Shown here one piece after another: positions 7,515-14,859 of a stretch of 19,296 nucleotides of DNA (positions within the stretch are counted from its first letter, which is position 1; each line of letters opens with the position of its first letter). A model generated the notes under the pieces. The model was not told where the DNA came from, made no database searches, and saw only the letters and a program-made list of their open reading frames with translations. Source of the DNA: RGIG5299 sp045542315 (GTDB lineage Bacteria > Bacillota > Clostridia > Oscillospirales > RGIG5299); assembly GCA_045542315.1 (NCBI GenBank), contig JAZQKU010000072.1:1-19296 (forward strand), read 5' to 3'. Both the position numbers and the translations under genes were made by a program.

Positions 7515-8096
7515 TTATCTTTTTTCTATTACCTTATCGATAAGACCGTATGCCGCGGCTTCTGCTGCAGACATAAAGTTATCTCTTTCGGTATCCTTTT
7601 CGATTATATCAAGTGACTTGCCGGTGTTTGCCGCAAGGATCTTGTTGAGCTTTGAGCGGGTGTTTATGATGTGATCGGCGTGTATCTTAATATCACTTGC
7701 CTGACCCTGCATTCCGCCTAAGGGCTGATGGATCATTATCTCACTGTTGGGAAGAGCAAATCTTTTGCCCTTTGCTCCCGATGAGAGTAAAAATGGGCCC
7801 ATGCTTGCCGCCATACCTATACAAATGGTGGAAACGTCACATTTGATGTAATTCATAGTATCGTAGATCGCAAAGCCTGCCGATACCGAGCCGCCGGGGC
7901 TGTTGATATAAAAGCTTATATCCTTATCGGGATCCTGCGATTCGAGATACAAAAGCTGTGATACGATAAGGCTCGCGGTAGTGTCATTTACTTCCTCTGA
8001 AAGTATGATTATTCTATCGTTAAGAAGTCTCGAAAAAATATCATATGACCTCTCGCCTCTGTTTGTCTGTTCAACGACCATAGGAACTAAACTCAT
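7515..8096 (-). CDS. clpP: ATP-dependent Clp protease proteolytic subunit ClpP
   Basis: Serine peptidase subunit forming the tetradecameric barrel that degrades proteins delivered by ClpX and related ATPases. The 193-residue product matches the Bacillus enzyme throughout: VVEQTNRGERSYDIFSRLL near the N-terminus, YINSPGGSVSAG, and a complete triad at Ser98 (GMAASMG), His123 (MIHQPLGG) and Asp172 (ERDNFMSA). Pro101 replaces the usual Ala right after the active-site SMG. The start at 8096 has GAGGTG 6 bases upstream; a GTG nine bases further up lies inside that site and is rejected. It is 59 bases after tig and 50 before clpX, the standard tig-clpP-clpX order, and is probably transcribed from the tig promoter. 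Confidence 0.98.
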   Translation of the reverse strand: MSLVPMVVEQTNRGERSYDIFSRLLNDRIIILSEEVNDTTASLIVSQLLYLESQDPDKDISFYINSPGGSVSAGFAIYDTMNYIKCDVSTICIGMAASMGPFLLSSGAKGKRFALPNSEIMIHQPLGGMQGQASDIKIHADHIINTRSKLNKILAANTGKSLDIIEKDTERDNFMSAAEAAAYGLIDKVIEKR

Positions 8097-8155
8097 TATT
8101 AACACCTCACGATAATTATTGCCTATGTTAGTGATTTTATTCAGAAATCAGCCGA

Positions 8156-9544
8156 TTATTCAGCTTTTTCTTCTGCTGCTTCTTCTTTTTTAGCTGCAGT
8201 TTTCTTTGCTGCGGTCTTTTTTGCTGCAGGCTTCTTTGCGGGTTTTACGTCCTCTGCCTTTTTATCGGTGATATCAGCGTGAGCCTTCAAGAATTCCAAA
8301 GCCTTTGATACGGAAAGATCCTTTCTCATTTCGGACTCGGGAACGTACATCTTAAGGGACTCTACGGGAGCCTTGTACAAATCTGCAAGTCTGTTGTACT
8401 CGTCGTTGATCTCTTCGTCGGAAATTGCGATCTTCTCTGCAACGGCTACTGCTTCGAGTGCAAGACGGGACTTGACTCTTGCTTCAGCCTGAGGCTGGAA
8501 CATCTTCTTGAAGTCATCGGCATTCTGACCGAGATACTGCATATAAGAATCAAGATCCATTCCCTGCTGACGGAGACGCTGATCGTATTCGCTCATAATG
8601 TTCTGAAGCTCGTTATCGTACATAACTGCGGGTACGTCAACGGTCATATTGTCAACAACGGTGGAGATTATCTTATCGATTACGAGGTTATCGGACTCCT
8701 CGTCACGTGCCTTCTGAAGCTTTTCCTTTATATCAGCCTTGAATGCGTCGAGGGTATCGAACTCGGATACGTCCTTAACGAAATCATCGTTGATCTCGGG
8801 AAGCTCGGTGGTCTTTACTTCCTTAACCTTTACCTTGAATACTGCTTCCTTGCCTGCAAGCTCATCGGAATGGTACTCCTCGGGGAACTTTACGTTTACA
8901 TCAACGTCGTCGCCTGCGTTTTTGCCAACGAGCTGATCCTCAAATCCGGGGATAAACTGGCCGGAGCCGAGCTTGAGGTTATGGTTTTCGTCCTTGCCGC
9001 CCTCGAAAGCAACGCCGCCGGTGAAGCCCTCGTAGTCGATAACTACGGTATCGCCGAGCTCGGATGCTCTGTCGGTTACGGAGATAAGACGTGAATATCT
9101 GTTCTGATACTTTTTGAGCCCGAGCTCTACATCCTCATCGGTAACGGTAGAAACGATTCTTTCGATCTTAAGGTCCTTGTATTCGCCGAGAGTTACCTCA
9201 GGCTTTACGGTTACCTTTGCAATGAATGTATAGCCTTCCTTGGTCACGGTGCCCTTAAGCTCGATCTCGGGACGGTCGATAGGCTCGATGCCCGCTTCGA
9301 GTGCTGCCTCGGAGAATGCGAGATAGCAGGTATCGTCAACTGCGTCCTCGAAGAATATCTCGGGGCCGTACATCTTCTCAACGATGTGACGGGGAGCCTT
9401 ACCGGGTCTGAAGCCGTTGATCTTCATATTACCGATATTTTTTCTGTAGGATCTCGCGCATGCTGCCTCGAATTCCTCTGCTGTTACTGTTACTTCGAGA
9501 GATACAGTATTGTTTTCAAGTTTTTTGGTTTCAATGAGTTTCAT
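8156..9544 (-). CDS. tig: Trigger factor
   Basis: Ribosome-associated chaperone and peptidyl-prolyl isomerase meeting nascent chains at the exit tunnel. The 462-residue product has the N-terminal ribosome-binding domain with the signature GFRPGKAPRH (44-53), an FKBP-type isomerase domain near 164-243 (GDTVVIDYEGF, LGSGQFIPGFEDQLVG) and the helical substrate-binding C-terminal domain to about residue 428. It then continues into a tail from 434 made almost wholly of Lys, Ala and Glu with repeated AAKK units (separate entry), not found on the Escherichia coli or Bacillus proteins. The start follows GGAGG by 10 bases. A strong vegetative promoter lies just upstream. First gene of the tig-clpP-clpX unit. 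Confidence 0.98.
   Translation of the reverse strand: MKLIETKKLENNTVSLEVTVTAEEFEAACARSYRKNIGNMKINGFRPGKAPRHIVEKMYGPEIFFEDAVDDTCYLAFSEAALEAGIEPIDRPEIELKGTVTKEGYTFIAKVTVKPEVTLGEYKDLKIERIVSTVTDEDVELGLKKYQNRYSRLISVTDRASELGDTVVIDYEGFTGGVAFEGGKDENHNLKLGSGQFIPGFEDQLVGKNAGDDVDVNVKFPEEYHSDELAGKEAVFKVKVKEVKTTELPEINDDFVKDVSEFDTLDAFKADIKEKLQKARDEESDNLVIDKIISTVVDNMTVDVPAVMYDNELQNIMSEYDQRLRQQGMDLDSYMQYLGQNADDFKKMFQPQAEARVKSRLALEAVAVAEKIAISDEEINDEYNRLADLYKAPVESLKMYVPESEMRKDLSVSKALEFLKAHADITDKKAEDVKPAKKPAAKKTAAKKTAAKKEEAAEEKAE
8186..8242 (-). repeat. Tandem (P/T)AAKK repeats in the trigger factor tail
   Basis: Codons 435-453 of tig encode PAKK, PAAKK, TAAKK, TAAKK, a low-complexity 15-base repeat visible on the plus strand as repeated TTCTTTGCTGC-like blocks. 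It is followed by an acidic EEAAEEKAE end. The composition resembles eukaryotic and bacterial histone H1-like tails. Slippage within such a repeat could vary tail length between strains. Confidence 0.8.
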
Positions 9545-9576
9545 TTATTTTAAACCTCCAATAATATATCATTATA

Positions 9577-9604
9577 ATTATACTCATTTTTTTGATTATG
9601 TCAA
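9577..9604 (-). promoter_or_regulatory. Vegetative (sigma-A) promoter of tig-clpP-clpX
   Basis: A perfect TTGACA (9604-9599) and a perfect TATAAT (9582-9577) are separated by 16 bases on the minus strand, with a predicted start about 25 bases before the tig ATG. The -35 hexamer is formed by the last two sense codons (Leu-Thr) of the upstream phosphoesterase gene. No heat-shock CIRCE or CtsR-like direct repeat is visible nearby. Confidence 0.85.
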
Positions 9605-10303
9605 CTTCAAAGGCGAAAATTTAAGAAAATCTGCAGATATTAATTTACAAATTATATGATATTTTTCGCAAAGAGCCGCAGTCGGTGAAATTTTACCGTG
9701 CAAATGTCCGAAATAACACTCCTCTATCCGATTATCAAGCATTATGTCAAATAATCTGTCATATACGAATTTATCGAACATCGGCGGATAGTGAAAGACC
9801 GCTACAGTCTTTTTTATGCCATAGCCCTTTAGCTTTTTAGCGGCGGCAACCGAGAGAACGAAGCGTCCCGCTTCTCTTTCCATTATTTTCTTATCTTCCG
9901 AGCTTTTTGTATCGCCTATAATTTGCCAACCGCGCGTGCCGCAGATTATGAAATCCTCAACTTCAAAAGCGTTATTGAACATAAAGGAAATATTTTCAAG
10001 TCCTTCGGCGCTTTTAAGCTCCTCAAGCTTTTTCATGCTCTGCCACCAATAATCGTGGTTGCCCTTCATTATTATCTTTTTTCCGTTAAGCTCATCGTTT
10101 ATAAATCTTAAATCGGGCAACGCCTCGGCGGTGGTCATACCCCACGAAACGTCGCCGGGAATTATAACCGTGTCTTCTTTGGAAACGGTTTCGTTCCAAT
10201 TTTTCTTTAAAAGTTCGGTATGGTTGCTCCAGCCCGGAAAAATATCCATCGGCTTATCAACGCCGTGAGACAGATGCAAATCTCCGATTATAAATACTGC
10301 CAT
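9596..10303 (-). CDS. Metallophosphoesterase (predicted phosphohydrolase)
   Basis: A calcineurin-like metallophosphoesterase of 235 residues, cytoplasmic with no signal peptide. The metal-binding blocks are all present in order: GDLHL (Asp8, His10), GDVSWG (Asp51), GNHDYWW (Asn82-His83-Asp84), FHYPPM near residue 179 and GHLHG near 205. It resembles the predicted phosphohydrolases of COG1768; the substrate is unknown. The start at 10303 is chosen because the product then opens with MAVFIIGDLHLSHG, as expected for the fold, with AAGGA upstream. A 49-residue longer frame would run antisense through the divergent DUF1540 gene and has no homology look. The stop codon is immediately upstream of the tig promoter, so it may be monocistronic or read through into tig. 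Confidence 0.9.
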   Translation of the reverse strand: MAVFIIGDLHLSHGVDKPMDIFPGWSNHTELLKKNWNETVSKEDTVIIPGDVSWGMTTAEALPDLRFINDELNGKKIIMKGNHDYWWQSMKKLEELKSAEGLENISFMFNNAFEVEDFIICGTRGWQIIGDTKSSEDKKIMEREAGRFVLSVAAAKKLKGYGIKKTVAVFHYPPMFDKFVYDRLFDIMLDNRIEECYFGHLHGKISPTAALCEKYHIICKLISADFLKFSPLKLT

Positions 10304-10312
10304 AATTTTTCC

Positions 10313-10342
10313 TTGTATTTGTTTGATTTTTTCGGGTATGAT
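10313..10342 (+). promoter_or_regulatory. Possible promoter of the DUF1540 gene
   Basis: TTGTAT (10313-10318), an 18-base gap and TATGAT (10337-10342) form a moderate sigma-A-like match, giving a leader of about 40 bases before the ATG at 10388. A perfect inverted repeat starts four bases after the -10. The match is weak enough that another sigma factor is possible. Confidence 0.35.
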
Positions 10343-10345
10343 AAC

Positions 10346-10361
10346 TGTGGAAGATTCCACA
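10346..10361. promoter_or_regulatory. Perfect palindrome, candidate operator
   Basis: TGTGGAA-GA-TTCCACA is a perfect 7+7 inverted repeat with a 2-base centre. It lies in the 84-base gap between the divergent phosphoesterase and DUF1540 genes, just after the possible -10 of the latter. The two-fold symmetry and position suit a dimeric repressor; as RNA it would only form a 5-bp hairpin. Confidence 0.4.
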
Positions 10362-10387
10362 ATTACTATGAATGAAAGGTGTTTTTT

Positions 10388-10558
10388 ATGGAAAACCAGA
10401 ATTGCTGTAACCACGAAATCTGCTGCGTTGTAAAAAGCTGTGTTCATCACACAGAGGACAACCGCTGCAATGCAAAGTCAATAAAGGTCGGTCCTCAAAG
10501 CGCTTGCCGTTCAAACCAGACCGAATGCGCAACCTTTGAGGAAAAGCCGAAAAGCTGA
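10388..10558 (+). CDS. Small cysteine-rich DUF1540-domain protein
   Basis: A 56-residue protein with eight cysteines (6, 7, 12, 13, 18, 27, 40, 47). Residues 11-50 fit the DUF1540 pattern known mainly from Clostridia: CVVKSCVHHTEDNRCNA, then SIKVG and a closing TECATF. The spaced cysteines suggest a metal site, but function of the family is unknown to me. Good support for expression: AAAGGTG lies 6 bases before the ATG and a candidate promoter and palindrome lie upstream. It is transcribed alone, divergent from the phosphoesterase gene and convergent with thrC, and its stop is two bases before a small hairpin. Confidence 0.85.
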   Translation: MENQNCCNHEICCVVKSCVHHTEDNRCNAKSIKVGPQSACRSNQTECATFEEKPKS

Positions 10559-10559
10559 C

Positions 10560-10575
10560 GCTTCCGAAAGGAAGC
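10560..10575. terminator. Short hairpin between convergent DUF1540 and thrC genes
   Basis: GCTTCC and GGAAGC pair perfectly around a GAAA tetraloop, two bases after the DUF1540 stop and seven after the thrC stop on the other strand. Neither side has a proper T-run (TACATATTATAT on the plus side), so termination is possible but weak. Confidence 0.35.
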
Positions 10576-10581
10576 TACATA

Positions 10582-12057
10582 TTATATCGACTCAAGCACC
10601 ATTTTTGCAATGCCCTGCTTTGCAACCTTTTCGTTGAAACGAACCTCTTTTTTCCTTAAGTCACCGATCTGTGAGGGGGCTTTGGTGTGGGTGAACTTCT
10701 CAAGCTCTTCAACGAGAATAAACTCGTTCATATTATCGTCGATGGGAGCTTCAATTCCCTTTAAAACGGGATAGTTGAATTTATAGGGATCGGCTGTGGA
10801 AACAACCACGGTGGTAGTTTCCTTATTGCCCTTTTCTCTGTAAACGCCGAGCGCTACAGCTGTGTGAGGATCGCTTAAGTAGTTATCGTTTTTGTAGCGT
10901 GCGTTGATTTCTTTCAGGGTTTCTTTATCGCTTAAGAAGCCTGCCTTGAATATGCTCTGTATCTTCTCTTTAAGCTCAGCGGAAACGGTGTAATCACCTA
11001 TTTCAACGAGGCGCTCCATATATGCTGCGACCTCTTTTGCATTGTTGCCGCTCAAATCGTAAAGCAGGCGCTCGAGGTTGCTCGATACAAGAATATCCAT
11101 TGAAGGACTTATGGTAACGTTAAACGGTCTTATTCTTACGTATCTGCCGGTATTTATAAAATCGGTAAGTACGTTGTTTGCGTTAGATGCGCAGATGAGC
11201 TGATTTACGGGAAGTCCCATCTTTCTTGCATAGTAGCCCGCAAGAATATTTCCGAAGTTTCCGGTGGGAACACAAAAATCCACCTTATCGCCTACTCCGA
11301 TGAAGCCTGCGTTGACAAGATCGCAATATGCGGAGAAATAGTAAACGATCTGCGGCACGAGTCTTCCCCAGTTTATAGAGTTTGCAGAGGAGAAGGTATA
11401 GCCCTTTTCTGAAATCGCATCAATTATTTTGGGATCGACGAATATCTTTTTAACAGCGGTCTGAACGTCGTCAAAGTTGCCGTAAACACCGTAAACCGAC
11501 ACGTTTTCGCCTTCTTGAGTGGTCATCTGAAGCTTCTGGACCTTGCTTACGCCCTCTTCGGGGAAATAGGTGATGATCTTGGTGCCCTCAACGTCCCTAA
11601 ATCCCTCCAATGCGGCTTTACCCGTGTCTCCGCTCGTTGCAACGAGAATGAGTATCTTTTTATCGATACCGTTTTTCTTCATTGCAGTCGTCATAAGATG
11701 CGGAAGGATCTGGAGAGCCATATCCTTAAATGCACAGGTCGGTCCGTGCCAAAGCTCGAGCGACCATAAATTCTCTGCAACCGGCTTGATGGGAGCAACG
11801 CTTTCGGGGAATTTTCCGCCGCCGTAGGCATTATTTACGCATTTGGAAATTTCTTCGTCCGTAAAATCGTCCAAAAGCTCGGAAAGGATATATTTTGCGC
11901 GGCCCTTATAGTCGAGGTCGCAAAGATTGGATATGTCAAGCTCGCTGTATTTGGGGAAATTTTCGGGAACATAAAGGCCGCCGTCGGGAGCTATACCCGC
12001 AACTATTGCAGCCGATGCCGTTACCTTTTCACTGTTACCTCTTGTGCTTACGTACAT
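10582..12057 (-). CDS. thrC: Threonine synthase
   Basis: PLP enzyme converting O-phosphohomoserine to threonine and phosphate, the last step of threonine synthesis. The 491-residue product is the longer type II form. The N-terminus is MYVSTRGNSE with APDGGLYVPE; the PLP lysine is Lys111 in HGPTCAFKDMALQ; and the phosphate-binding loop ATSGDTGKAALEG lies near 139-151, followed by FPEEGVSKVQKLQM. SSANSINWGRLVPQIVYYF and a CVPTGNFGN motif are also typical. The start has GGAGG 7 bases upstream. It begins 14 bases after the M19 dipeptidase gene and is the last gene of the run that starts at rplS. No T-box or other amino-acid leader is present in the short gap before it, so control may come from the operon promoter. 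Confidence 0.97.
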   Translation of the reverse strand: MYVSTRGNSEKVTASAAIVAGIAPDGGLYVPENFPKYSELDISNLCDLDYKGRAKYILSELLDDFTDEEISKCVNNAYGGGKFPESVAPIKPVAENLWSLELWHGPTCAFKDMALQILPHLMTTAMKKNGIDKKILILVATSGDTGKAALEGFRDVEGTKIITYFPEEGVSKVQKLQMTTQEGENVSVYGVYGNFDDVQTAVKKIFVDPKIIDAISEKGYTFSSANSINWGRLVPQIVYYFSAYCDLVNAGFIGVGDKVDFCVPTGNFGNILAGYYARKMGLPVNQLICASNANNVLTDFINTGRYVRIRPFNVTISPSMDILVSSNLERLLYDLSGNNAKEVAAYMERLVEIGDYTVSAELKEKIQSIFKAGFLSDKETLKEINARYKNDNYLSDPHTAVALGVYREKGNKETTTVVVSTADPYKFNYPVLKGIEAPIDDNMNEFILVEELEKFTHTKAPSQIGDLRKKEVRFNEKVAKQGIAKMVLESI

Positions 12058-12071
12058 TTCAAGTCCTCCGT

Positions 12072-13010
12072 TTATATATTCTCAAGGAAGAAGTTGTTGG
12101 CGTTGTTAAACATTATATCGGCGGTAAGCTCGTTTCCGAATTCCTTTATGAGCCTTTGAGCCATAAAATGCATATTTTCGAGTTTGTTTACCTCTTTCGG
12201 AAGCTGATTTTCAACACCGTCGAAATCGGTTCCGAAGGCTATGCACCTTTCGCCGCCGAGCTTTAAGAATCTTTCGATATGTGCTACAACGTCATCAAGA
12301 GATGCCTCTCCGCTTTCGTTTAAGAAGTTGGAATAAAGGTTGATGCCTACAAGACCCTTTCGTGCCACGATCTCCTTGAACATATCGTCGGTAAGATTTC
12401 TTTTGTTGTTGCAGACCGATCTCGAATTCGAATGGGTTGCGATGAAGGGACGCTTTGCAACCTTGCAAACATCCTCAAAGCCCATATCGGAGATATGCGA
12501 AACGTCAACGAGCATTTTAAGACGCTCCATCTCGGAAATTGCTTCACGTCCGAAGTCGGAAAGACCTCTCTGGTTTTCGTCAAGAACTGCGCCGGAAAGC
12601 TCGTTTCCGCGGTTCCATGTGAGAGTCAACATCTTAATACCGTTTTTGTAGAGCTTTTCGATATTTCCTGCGTTACCTTCAAGAACGCCGCCGCCCTCGA
12701 TGGCAAGAAGAATACCCGTCTTACCGTTTGCTCTTACACTTTCAAGGTCACCCTTATCGGCAATGATCGTAAGGCTATCGCTGTTTTTGATGCATTCCTT
12801 CATAAAATAGGAATAACGCTCGGTAAACGCCTTGAAGCGATTTTTACTCGTAATCTCGTCGTCCTTTGTCCAGAATGCAAAGGTCTGAATATATTTTTCA
12901 ATAACTCTTCTCTGATTAAGCGACACGTTGAGATTGTTGCTCATCAAGAACTGCTTTTTCTCAAACATCTCTGTTGCGGTATCGCAATGTAGATCGAATA
13001 AACTGTACAT
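12072..13010 (-). CDS. Membrane dipeptidase family protein (peptidase M19)
   Basis: A zinc-dependent dipeptidase of the M19 (renal dipeptidase) family, 312 residues, with no signal peptide, so probably cytoplasmic. The binuclear zinc ligands are visible: His8 and Asp10 (FDLHCDT), bridging Glu105 (AIEGGG), His172 (DVSHISD) and His193 (ATHSNSR), with the catalytic-site Asp262/Asp264 in GTDFDG. Other family blocks are LTWNRGNELSG and GLSDFGREAI. The start follows GGAGG by 10 bases, and an in-frame TGA just upstream rules out a longer form. It sits 22 bases after the rnhB-yraN gene and 14 before thrC. The substrate is not predictable; members cleave dipeptides, including some D-amino-acid ones. 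Confidence 0.95.
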   Translation of the reverse strand: MYSLFDLHCDTATEMFEKKQFLMSNNLNVSLNQRRVIEKYIQTFAFWTKDDEITSKNRFKAFTERYSYFMKECIKNSDSLTIIADKGDLESVRANGKTGILLAIEGGGVLEGNAGNIEKLYKNGIKMLTLTWNRGNELSGAVLDENQRGLSDFGREAISEMERLKMLVDVSHISDMGFEDVCKVAKRPFIATHSNSRSVCNNKRNLTDDMFKEIVARKGLVGINLYSNFLNESGEASLDDVVAHIERFLKLGGERCIAFGTDFDGVENQLPKEVNKLENMHFMAQRLIKEFGNELTADIMFNNANNFFLENI

Positions 13011-13032
13011 AATGCATCATCCTCCGAATATA

Positions 13033-13992
13033 TTAGCAAAATCCGCCCGCAAGGCGGTTAATTTTAACTACGTTACCGTTTTTATCGGTTATGACCTCTA
13101 TTATATCGTAATGGAGAGTATATCCGGGATAATTTGCGTCGCGATATTTTCTCGATGCCTCAATTATCCGTTCCTGCTGCTCATCGGTTACAAAATCAGC
13201 GGGTCTTCCGTATTTCTCGGTGTTTCTCGTTTTTACCTCAACCGCAAAAAGAGAATTATCTTTTTTTGCGATTATATCTATCTCGCTTTTGCCGTGACGG
13301 TAGTTGCGCTCAATTATCTCAAAGCCTTTGTCTTCAAGATGCTTGCAGGCGGCATCTTCCCCCGCCCTGCCGCGTTCCTTGCTCTGCTTGGCTCTGTCGA
13401 TATTTTTCAAAAAGGTCTTTCTGTAAAAAGGCGCGGGGCCGTATTTTGCAAGAATTTCGTAATGCTCCATAGTGGGGTAGCCCTTATGTTTGTTTAACAA
13501 ATATTCGGGATATTTTTCCGAAAGCTCGGACATATATCTGTCTCGCGTTACCTTTGCAAGAACAGAAGCCGCCGCAATACTTGCCGACAAGGAATCTCCC
13601 TTTACAATGAGCTTTGCTTCTATTTCCTGGTTTCTTATGCGGTTTCCGTCAACAAAAAGTATATCGGGCTTAACAGAAAGCATATCCACCGCTCTGCGCA
13701 TTGCCAAAAAGGTTGCGTTCAAAATATTTAACTCGTCGATCTCCTCGGGTGTTGCAAAGGCAACGCCGTAGGAAAGCGCCTTTTCCGTAATTACAGGGTA
13801 AAGCTCTTCCCTCTTTTTTTCGGAGAGCTTTTTTGAGTCGTTCAGACCCGGAATATCGGCTTCAAAGGGCAGAATTACGGCAGCGGCGCAAACGGGGCCG
13901 CAAAGAGGTCCTCTGCCCGCTTCGTCTATTCCCGCAATAAGCTTGTAATTATAACTCATTGCTTCTCTTTCGTATTGCCACATATCAGCCAT
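13033..13992 (-). CDS. rnhB: Ribonuclease HII fused to a YraN (UPF0102) nuclease-fold domain
   Basis: A 319-residue two-domain protein. Residues 1-198 are ribonuclease HII, which removes RNA from RNA/DNA hybrids and misincorporated ribonucleotides. GIDEAGRGPLCGPV carries Asp23 and Glu24, VDGNR carries Asp115, and VKGDSLSASIAAASVLAKVTR carries Asp133, completing the DEDD site. Residues 204-315 are a complete YraN domain of the PD-(D/E)XK fold: RGRAGEDAA, YRHGKSEIDIIAKK (Glu237, Asp239) and FAVEVKTRN (Glu252, Lys254). Separate rnhB and yraN are often neighbours in Firmicutes; here they are one frame with a short KQSKE linker and no stop. The start at 13992 gives the usual EREAMSYNYKLIAGIDE run-in; Met4 is an alternative. 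The ribosome binding site (GAGTGA) is weak and overlaps the rbgA stop, implying translational coupling. Confidence 0.96.
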   Translation of the reverse strand: MADMWQYEREAMSYNYKLIAGIDEAGRGPLCGPVCAAAVILPFEADIPGLNDSKKLSEKKREELYPVITEKALSYGVAFATPEEIDELNILNATFLAMRRAVDMLSVKPDILFVDGNRIRNQEIEAKLIVKGDSLSASIAAASVLAKVTRDRYMSELSEKYPEYLLNKHKGYPTMEHYEILAKYGPAPFYRKTFLKNIDRAKQSKERGRAGEDAACKHLEDKGFEIIERNYRHGKSEIDIIAKKDNSLFAVEVKTRNTEKYGRPADFVTDEQQERIIEASRKYRDANYPGYTLHYDIIEVITDKNGNVVKINRLAGGFC

Positions 13993-13997
13993 TTATA

Positions 13998-14858
13998 TCA
14001 CTCAATTTCGTCAAGTGTTATTCTTCCGAGCTTGCCGCCTCTGAATTCGTCAAGCAGTATTATTGCGGTACGCTCAAAATTGAGCTCGCCGCCTTTTATT
14101 AAAAATCCGCGTTTTTTCGCAATTTTTGACATGATATCGACAGCGCTGTCGCCGTCTTCAACGGTTATGCCGTAACGCTCGGTAAGAGCAGACGGCTTAA
14201 CCTTTTTAATAAGCTCACAGAATTTAACTGCAAGCTCAACGTAATCGAATGCATTTTCACCGACGGCGCCCGTAACAGCAAGCTTGATCGCTGTTTCCTG
14301 GTCGGGGAGCTTCGGCATAAGCATTCCGGGAAGATCGAAAAGATCCGTTCCGTTTTTGACGTGAATGGTCTGAACGTCACGGGTAACACCGGGACGGTCC
14401 TCCGCTTTTGCTATGGTTTTACCCGAAATTGCATTTATGAAGGTGGACTTTCCGCAGTTGGGAATTCCTACGACCATTATTCTCGTGGTTATTCCGGTGA
14501 GATTTCTTGCCTTAAGACGCTCGTTTTTATCTCTGAGAAGCTCGGATACAAGAGGAAAAAAAGCGTTTAATCCTTTTTTACTTTTGCAGTCGGTAACTAT
14601 CGGATGGCTTCCCTCTTTTTCAAATTTTCTTTGCCATTTTTCCGTTAAAGCCGCGTCTGCAAGATCGCTTTTATTTATTACTACTATTCTCGGCTTATTT
14701 TCAATAAATTGCTTCAAATAGCCGTTACTGCTGCTTTTTGGAATTCGCGCATCGACGACCTCAACAACAAGATCGCATTTTGCTGCGGTTTCCTCTATCA
14801 TACGGCGAGTCTTTGCCATATGGCCCGGAAACCAATTTATTTTTTCGGTATCGGCCAT
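13998..14858 (-). CDS. rbgA: Ribosome biogenesis GTPase RbgA (YlqF)
   Basis: Circularly permuted GTPase that helps assemble the large ribosomal subunit. The 286-residue product starts INWFPGHMAKTRRMIEE, with the His13 characteristic of RbgA. The motifs then come in permuted order: VDARIP (35-40), G4 NKSD (62-65), G5-like TDCKSKKG (89-96), G1 GIPNCGKST (131-139), G2 RPGVTRD (155-161) and G3 DLPG (175-178). A C-terminal RNA-binding region follows. The start at 14858 is one base after the lepB stop; an open extension of 25 residues into lepB is rejected because known RbgA proteins begin with this motif. Gene order rplS-lepB-rbgA-rnhB is standard for Firmicutes and links it to L19 and the 50S subunit. 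Confidence 0.95.
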   Translation of the reverse strand: MADTEKINWFPGHMAKTRRMIEETAAKCDLVVEVVDARIPKSSSNGYLKQFIENKPRIVVINKSDLADAALTEKWQRKFEKEGSHPIVTDCKSKKGLNAFFPLVSELLRDKNERLKARNLTGITTRIMVVGIPNCGKSTFINAISGKTIAKAEDRPGVTRDVQTIHVKNGTDLFDLPGMLMPKLPDQETAIKLAVTGAVGENAFDYVELAVKFCELIKKVKPSALTERYGITVEDGDSAVDIMSKIAKKRGFLIKGGELNFERTAIILLDEFRGGKLGRITLDEIE

Positions 14859-14859
14859 A

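Noticed and set aside
7515..8096. ClpP Pro101 beside the active site, and the MGF docking loop in ClpX, as a sign of a divergent protease
   Set aside because: The catalytic triad and all ClpX motifs are intact and both changes are mild, so I treat them as ordinary variation.
8132..8150. Hairpin TGATTT/AAATCA between tig and clpP
   Set aside because: Six AT-rich pairs with no T-run after it; clpP follows directly, so a terminator is unlikely.
8186..8242. Repeats in this region considered as a CRISPR or intergenic tandem array
   Set aside because: They are in frame within tig, encode a Lys/Ala tail and have no spacers.
10304..10450. A 49-residue N-terminal extension of the phosphoesterase
   Set aside because: It would run antisense through the DUF1540 gene and its control region; the family fold begins exactly at the Met at 10303.
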